Shown here in pieces: positions 57,557 to 64,000 of a DNA stretch of 64,000 nt (position 1 is the stretch's first letter; every line of letters begins with the position of its first letter). The translations under genes were made by a program, and so were the position numbers. The DNA is from [Phialemoniopsis] sp. UDSM-2020 (lineage: Eukaryota; Ascomycota; Sordariomycetes; Thyridiales; Thyridiaceae): NCBI GenBank assembly GCA_018873225.1, contig JAEILZ010000005.1, positions 3,782,001-3,846,000 on the forward strand, read 5' to 3'. The notes below the pieces were generated by a model. It worked only from the letters and a program-made list of their open reading frames with translations. It ran no database searches and was not told the origin of the DNA.

Positions 57557-59939
57557 TTACAAGTTCTGTTTGCTCTGTGCATCCGCGAGCAAACCAGTCA
57601 TATCCCAATTCAGAATGTCTAGAGGCCTTGCATCCTCCAAAAACAATGCCGGATCTAGCTCTCCCAGCATCCCCGCTCCCCATGTTAGATTATCCATAGG
57701 TGTAGGTGAGAAGTCTACGACATCATCTGGGTTCATTATGACCGGAACTCCAACCACAGCCTCTCCTTCTTCCATTGGCGGCGTATGCTGCGCGAGTAAA
57801 GCAGTAGACTCTGGCGTCACCGTCTGCACCTGCGATGCCAGTCGACCCATGTAGGCATTGGTGGTGTGTTCCCCTCCAAGGATGATAGATATGTCCGGCA
57901 CGAGGCGCTGTGCGTCCTCAGGCGACTTGGGGTCTGTGGCCCTGTTCTCGCAGAGCGCAAACATGCGCAGTAATATCTGTCTGCCATGGACTGCAACCGG
58001 CACCGGGCAGCCTTGGTCTTCGAGCATCTTGAGATCCGTTGCCATGTCCCTTATCTGCTGATGCACGTCGGGAATGGGGAGAGTTCCCTCGATGAGCAGT
58101 AGCGCGGTGATGGTGACGGCCACAGAGAAGATCTGATAGGCTTGAGCAAGGAATTTGAGCCGAGAGGTCAGGGCTCGGTCAGTCCGGAGCGTTCGGTATA
58201 CGACCATTGCATCCTCGGCTGCCTTGACGATATTGTGCCAAGCGCCTTCAGTCCTTGCCGCAAGGAATGGCTTGTACATGCGTATTCTCTGGGTGCTTAT
58301 ACATGTGCGTAAGATGTGATTTTGCCAGGTGATTATCTCGCAGAGCGGTTCCGCAATGCGAGGAGGCCGGCCGCGATCACCTAGCTGGAAGAACCAAGGC
58401 AGCTTGGCTACAACCTCCAAGATCTCTTTGTCCAATGCTTGAATGTCCTCATATGGACCGAAGCCGCTCCCATTCTGGTCACAGAAATGGTAGTTGAGGA
58501 TCCGAAAGACTTGGGCTCGATAGATGTTCATGCTCATACACGTCGGCTCGTCCATGGATTTTGGGCTGATTGACGACTCTGTCATATTATCATCATCGCA
58601 ATTCAGAGGCAGTGGTACTCCTGGCTTCTGTAGTCGGATCAATGGTTGCCTGTCGAGGCAAATTGTCTGAAACCTGGGGTAGGGTGTCAGCTTCACACCC
58701 AACGATGACGCTGATCCTAGTTCAGATAGAAAGTCTTACATATCCGAGTCTACAAGATCCCACCAGAGTCGATGCCGCATCTCATCCTGCAAACAAGTCG
58801 ATGATAATGTATCTCTGTCCAAGCTTATCGCTTGTGCATTTCTCACAGCTTGTCCTAAGTGCCTACGACAGGTCAGAACGCAGTTTTGAGCAGCTACAGG
58901 GGATAACTTACGAGTTCATTGTTTCGATATTGTTGGTGGCATACCAATATAGCTGCGTGACGGAGAACGTCTGGAGCTGAGTCAAGGAGGGCTTCGCGTC
59001 GTATTCTCCTGCTCGCAACGCATGTTGAGAAGCGATATGCCACACGCGAGCCAGGTGACGAATTGAGCCACGCGGACATCCCACCACCTCCACGGCCTCT
59101 ACAGGCACATACAGCGCTGCCACCGAGATGACGGTGAGAAGAAGCGATAACCAGACCAGATCAATCTGGTCAACGTTCGTGTCCCAGAGCCTACTATACT
59201 CTCTACGGAAGGAAGGAGCATGGATTGTCTGGAATATCCAATTGACATGTTCCAGATAGTAGTTGACGAGGAGATCGCACTGGGGTCTGGATGGCAGTGC
59301 TGCCATCAACTGCTGGCGCCAGAGTCGCTTTGCGTGTGACGGATCAAGGAAGCTCCACCAAGACGACAGGGACTCCTCCGCACGGTTGGCTTCAGCCAAT
59401 ATCTGTGGTAGTGATATCGGGGCCTTGTCATCCATGGTCGCACCGAGACCTATCAGCTTGGCCAGGGAAGAGAACCCCTGGGATGCTGACGGCGGTGTCG
59501 TCCTTTCACTGACATCTTGCCCGGCCCTGAGCGGGTTGTCACTTGCCGCCAGATTGTCTTCCACAACTGCTTGTGGACTGTTGTTTTGGCTATCGCGGAG
59601 TAAGCTCCTTCTCGTAGTTGCCACGGCCTCTGATGCTTGTGGCGCGGGTTCCAGCTCCGACACAAGGACCCGCCTTCTCTTTGGAGGCGCCGGATTTTGA
59701 AGGCACTGCACCTCTCGGTGATAACGAACGCAGGTGCCGCAAGGCACACGACGGTCACATCGGAGCTTATGCTGACGGCAAGCACGGCAGCTCAAGGGCG
59801 TCCTCTTGCCCCCTCCCCGGCGACGTCGCGTCACCGGAGATCCCGACACAGGTTCCTGTGTAAGCTCGATAGTGTTCTCCGCCTCCATGACTGGTATCCC
59901 GGACATGCATAATGCAGGTGGATTGATGGTCGGATACAT
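57557..59939 (-). CDS. Zn2Cys6 transcription factor, 755 aa, three exons
   Basis: Nuclear regulator. Exons (minus): 59939-58912, 58862-58740 and 58673-57557, in phase; the acceptor at 58863 restores NSHLGQAVRNAQAISLDRD, the hallmark helix of the fungal_trans domain. The zinc cluster has C51, C54, C61, C67, C70 and C79 (SCRACRQHKLRC, PCGTC), preceded by basic RRRRGGGKR. The middle region shows CDLLVNYYLEHVNWIFQTIHAPSF, typical of regulators with an N-terminal cluster followed directly by the homology domain, and EMRHRLWWDLVDSD. The C terminus is acidic with WGAGMLGELDPALF-like hydrophobic patches. The open frame continues upstream to 60026, so the start may lie earlier; MYPTINPPA at 59939 was chosen as the more usual kind of N terminus. 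It is flanked by two short-chain dehydrogenases. Confidence 0.9.
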
Positions 59940-60420
59940 GCTATGACTGGAAGGCGAACCTTGTTCATGCTTTGTACTCGGACATTGGGATGAAGGCCCG
60001 TTCGGATTTCGTCTTCGGAGAAGCAAGGGAGGAGAAAAAGAGGAGAAAAGAAGAAGAGAAAACCCACCCGAGTCTCATCTCCACCAATAAAAGCAAGGAG
60101 TGGTGTCTGGTATCTTTTACCCCGCATATCGTTGGTGTAACAGCACTCGCCGACTCAGTCACGGAGATAGCTAACAGCCCTGAGAGTAGAGCCATCCATT
60201 CAGAGCTACTACATGGCCCGCACTTTTCAGCAGCACAATTGGAGCCTGTGCCTCCGACCTTCACAGAACTGTGGTGTCTTGAATGGTAGCAATCTTAAGC
60301 TAAAGAATCATGTTGAAACTAACAGGAACTGATGCGCTCTTAAATTGATCTTTGGCCAGATGACTCTTTTGTCATCAAGGGCCGTCATGGCTTGTAACTT
60401 GTGTCTGTTCAACATTGTTT
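59940..60420. other. Tandem intergenic gap
   Basis: About 480 nt with purine-rich runs near 60020-60065. It is the promoter side of the regulator and the 3' side of the next dehydrogenase. No separate gene seen. Confidence 0.5.
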
Positions 60421-61593
60421 TCAGGGCGTCTGCCAGTGGCCTCCGGGGCCAATATTGCCCTTGAACGCTTGACCCTTTAGCAGTTCCTGCGCAACTATCT
60501 CGTCTTTGTGCTCTTCCAAGTCTTCCACATCCCAATTCGCTGCTATAAACCGACCGCGGAGAAAATCCGCTTGCTCCCCGGCCAAGTAAATCGTGAGACT
60601 GCCAAATAGCTCGGCTGTCCAAGAGCTGGAGGTCAGAACTTGATAAGATACAGTAGTAAATGGCCTGAGCAAGGCAGACTTACGAGCATCTTTGGCATAT
60701 ATCTCGAGCTCTTTTCGAAGCACGGGGCTCTTTGCCATCCCAGGATGGACATTGAACACGCGAATGTTGCCATATTCTGACGATCACATCAGCCGGCAGT
60801 CTTTGAGACTCGCATTAGGGGTACATGATAAAAGCTTACCAGCATGGAGTTGATCCATAAGCATATTGCTAGCCGCTTTAGCTGCCGTATATGTTGACTG
60901 TCCCGGGCTCGCAAAGTATGAGGCTGCTGTTCCTGTCTGGATGAAGGTTGCTTCGCGATCGTGGCAAGCCTTTGCTAAGGCCCTTGCTACCAAGAATGTG
61001 CCCTTGGTATTGATTTCCTGGCATTATGAAAAATTAGCATCGGGACCAAGAGGTAAGTAAAGGTCTACGGTCATCCAACATACGAATGCATGCCACCATT
61101 CACTGACAGGAGCATCCTTGAGCTCCGCCACCGGGCCTAAAACACCAGCAGCATGAACCACCACGTCAACTCGTCCGAAATTCTTGATGACTTCATCGAA
61201 CAGAGCATCGACATCCTTCTCAAAAGCAACATCCGTCGGTATTGCGAGTGTCCGAAGTTCTGGAGCAGTATCCCGGAGGTTTTGTGCAAGCTCTTCAATG
61301 CGGTTCGATGTCCTTGCCGCAAGGACGATCGAACCAGCTCCTGCCCGGGCCCATTGACGGCATGCACCCTACCGAAGACGAGTTAGCATCTATCAACACT
61401 TGGTTGGGATGAGAAATAAGCAGACCTCGCCAAACCCGCTTCCTGCACCTGTGACAATCACCACCTTTCCTTGGGCAATGTTTCGAATCCGCTCATTGTC
61501 GGGATCTAAAGCCGGATACACATCTCGATGTACTGTAGGAGTGAATTGAAGGGCCTCCGTCCAGTAGTCTGGGTGGTTAGGATCTAAAGGCAT
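60421..61593 (-). CDS. Short-chain dehydrogenase/reductase, about 313 aa, five exons
   Basis: A second SDR, closer to fungal retinol/short-chain dehydrogenases that oxidise or reduce small alcohols. Exons (minus): 61593-61426, 61368-61084, 61017-60840, 60776-60684 and 60638-60421, in phase. The first donor is a weak GTCTGC. The last intron (45 nt, strong GTAAGT donor) could also be read through in frame, adding 15 residues. Motifs: TGAGSGFGEGA for the cofactor, HAAGVLG, GTAASYF..., YTAAK with the catalytic Tyr and Lys, NVHPGMAKSPV, and a C-terminal FIAANWDVEDLEEHKDEI typical of this subgroup. It follows the hydantoinase-like gene and precedes a zinc-cluster regulator, all on the minus strand. 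Confidence 0.87.
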
Positions 61594-62021
61594 GATGTGT
61601 TCAACGTTGCCCTTTGGGTGTCGTTGGCGTACGTGAAGATGGAGCAAAGCAGAATTTGGCGTCCATGGAAGCGGGCACCTCTTTATTTTAGGGGCACATA
61701 GCGCTCAAAGCCGCACTGCATCATTGCGAACTCCGCCCCGTGATTGCGCGCCAGGCGCTAGGAATGTGCATCCTAGCGCTCAGCTCCGAGAAGTTGACAT
61801 GCAAGCGGGTGTTAAGAAGGTTGATGGGACTTGGTCAATTTCTACCCAAACTACCGATAGGATGGATGGTTCACACACGCTTAGGTAGGGGGATAATCCT
61901 GAATGATCAGTCAATTAACATAAAAAGTTCATCGCCTTGTATTTATCGCCATGATGACCTAATCTTTATGTTTCCAAAGCATAATCTTAGTAACACCGCC
62001 TTTCTCTCCACTTGTACATTG
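61594..62021. other. Tandem intergenic gap
   Basis: About 430 nt between two minus-strand genes. No gene or obvious element seen. Confidence 0.55.
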
Positions 62022-64000
62022 CTATGAGAACTCCTCAATGACACTGCGAGGTTCTGTGTACTCTCCCAAGGGATGGTACTGGACATCATCGTATCCAAAC
62101 GCGGATGGACCTCCAGCGTCCAGGCCCGCCTGGCTATTGTTCCACACCGGAGAGCAAGCCATCCCCAACACGACGACAACGACACCGTATCTGTACTCCC
62201 CTATACCCAAGGCTTTGCCGTTGGCGGCGTTGAGTACTGTTATCAGGTCTGGAACCGAAGCGACCACTGCCTCCTGGCCATCATCTCCTACGTGCCGTGC
62301 AAGGAGATTCTCATTCATGAAAGGAATTTTCAGCTCGCCTCCAACTGCCATTGGCAAGGAGATTGCCGCGGACTCATCAGCAGGCACGTGCTTGATGACA
62401 ACCTCGCCATGAGAGTGGCCTTTGAAAAGGCGCCGCTCTACGCCGACAATCTTGCCACGGAAGAGCACCTTGGCAGACTGAGACCCTCCCATTTCTTCAA
62501 TGATCTGTTCCGTAACGGTACCCACGGTGATATTCCTGCTGGCACGCGCGATACATCTCCCAATGCGCCACGCTTGGGACAGCGTGTTCTTGATGGCCCA
62601 TTTGTGTACCATCTCTGTAGTTGACGGCCTAGCACAGAAACCCACGTAATAGCCCATCTCGATGGATGGTGCTCTCAGGGTCTGGTCTATCAGGTGGTCA
62701 TGTGGTGATTTCGTCATGATCAATGCTCTTCCATCCCCGGAAGCAATAGCACAGGGTAGGATCTGCTTCTTCTCGTGCACTGCCACCGTGACTTGCCACA
62801 GATTCGGGTACGCACGTCCTAGAGAGCAGTCAGTATTGACATGTTTGTACGAGAGATGTGCATGACTTACCCATCCAGTCCGCGTCCACCACGGGGCGTC
62901 CAAAGTGTCGCGTTGATCCGATAGTCAGAGGTTGAAGTCCGTTTGACCCCCCAATCTCGATGCCAATCATGGCATCAAACGTGTCATGGTTATTGTACTC
63001 GAGCATGGTCTCCATTGCGAGAATGGACTCGCTGGCGCTCAAACGCTCAGCAGGCACAGCTGGAGAACCCATATTCCCAGCCCCTGAAAAGTCAGCCTTA
63101 GCATCAAAATCGCTTTCCCAAGATGAACTGAACAGTACATACAGTAGATACGGGCGTCCGGCTTGAGGGATTGCATGTCAATGATCTTCAACTCTTCACC
63201 GTCGCGAATATGTTGTCGCAGTTTCAACATCTCAGGGTACGGAGAGCCACCGCCTCCGCAGCCCAAGACATAGCAGCCCTCTGCCATCCACTCCAGATCT
63301 GTAGGGGACACGATCCATGTCTTGACACCTGAAACTTCGTCCATTGTGATCCTTGGTATGTAGGTATTGACGTCGATGAGGTCTTCTGTGGGTTGCTCGG
63401 GTGATTGTACTGATTTCTCGATGACATGGCCATTCACAGTCGGTGTCTCGACTTCACCGTTGACCTCTGTGCCATTACTTATGGTAGTCGGCGAGAAATC
63501 CCCAACAGCTTTTACCACCGTTCGCACTCGATTATCGATGTATTGCAGAGGCAGGGACTCTTTTTCTGTGATCGCCACCGACTCTGGCCGGGCTCCACTC
63601 TCGATCACACGCTCGATTGCAAGCATCGCAGCCTTGCGCATCGCTTCTTCTACGCTTTGACTACTGGTGCTCTGGACAATGTCGACTGTCGCACTGATGC
63701 GGGCCATGGCAGCGCCAACCGCATTGGCCACATCGTGATGGGGAGGCTTGATGATTTTGGAGATCCCGTCCAATTGGGGTGGGCATATGAGCGATCCGCC
63801 CCCTACCAGGATCAAGGGCAGTGGCTCAGGGGCTGTTTTGACCAGGTCGCACACGCGCTCATACTCTTGCTGGATGAAGACTTGGGTTCCGAAGATGATG
63901 CTTTGGTCAATATCTTTGACCAGCGACGAATTCCCAATCGGGTGGTCGACTCCGACAGCTATGGCGATGTCGGTTGCTGTCATGGTGTTGCCTCCAAAGA
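62022..64000 (-). CDS. Hydantoinase/oxoprolinase-like protein fused to DUF917, 5' part beyond the right edge
   Basis: ATP-dependent ring-opening family (hydantoinase A/5-oxoprolinase) joined to a C-terminal DUF917 domain. Visible exons (minus): 64000-63143, 63083-62871 and 62818-62022, in phase. The frame is open at the window end and the first Met inside (63983) sits within the domain (GGNTMTATDIAIAVG), so the true start and the N-terminal actin-like ATPase part lie outside. Seen here: the ATPase-fold end (LILVGGGSLICPPQ, NAVGAAMARISATVD), a Ser/Thr/Glu linker, then DUF917 with LEWMAEGCYVLGCGGGGSPYPE, WAGNMGSPAVPAE, IGIEIGGSNGL and GRPVVDADWMGRAYPNLWQ. Fungi and bacteria use such proteins on cyclic amides or related compounds; the substrate is not known. 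It heads the minus-strand run of dehydrogenases and regulators. Confidence 0.9.

Noticed and set aside
1..64000. CRISPR arrays, insertion sequences, rRNA and long direct repeats
   Set aside because: None was seen, and prokaryote-type elements are not expected in this fungal nuclear sequence. A computed self-alignment would be needed to exclude diverged transposon remnants.

Overview
The window is nuclear DNA of a filamentous ascomycete (Pezizomycotina). Nearly every long gene can be spliced from short introns of about 45-110 nt with GTAnGT-type donors and CTAAC/CTGAC-like branch points. The gene content fits as well: three Zn2Cys6 regulators, AA9 and AA8 wood-decay enzymes, a GH28 pectinase, MFS transporters and a P450. 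Twenty-three protein genes are well supported; the last one runs off the right edge. Intron positions were read by eye from splice signals, reading phase and recalled family patterns. They have not been tested against transcripts.

Left part (1-24 kb), mostly accessory metabolism. It holds a cytochrome P450 (1382-3157), a large fungal membrane protein whose frame is broken by one missing base (3491-6006), an intronless flavin-dependent luciferase-like monooxygenase (7478-8653) and a DAL5/Liz1-type MFS transporter (9333-11062). Next come a Zn2Cys6 regulator (11492-14405), an MFS sugar porter (15068-16959) and, divergent from it, an intronless bacterial-type beta-glucuronidase (17880-19697), then an AtuA-like acyl-CoA-metabolism protein (20265-22407). 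The regulator, sugar porter and glucuronidase look like a small glucuronide-use module.

Middle (24-30 kb). An APH-fold kinase-like gene comes first. It is followed by a divergently transcribed pair: an AA9 lytic polysaccharide monooxygenase (25246-26476) and a stand-alone secreted AA8 cytochrome (27534-28376). The AA8 protein is a plausible electron donor to the LPMO. The mitochondrial phosphate carrier follows.

Housekeeping block (30-48.5 kb): APC1 of the anaphase-promoting complex, VPS41 of the HOPS complex (divergent from APC1), a DUF1479 oxygenase-like protein, the MutY-type adenine DNA glycosylase, and an unrecognised multi-spanning membrane protein.

Right part (50-64 kb). A small secreted Ala/Lys/Asp-rich protein is followed by six consecutive minus-strand genes: exo-polygalacturonase, Zn2Cys6 regulator, short-chain dehydrogenase, second Zn2Cys6 regulator, second short-chain dehydrogenase, and a hydantoinase/DUF917 fusion cut by the window edge. 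The run looks like a catabolic gene group.

The observations most worth following are the AA9/AA8 divergent pair, the intronless glucuronidase module with a Gal4-type CGG-N11-CCG site, the one-base frame break near 5574, and the fused hydantoinase gene among regulators and dehydrogenases. No rRNA, tRNA, transposon or CRISPR array was recognised.
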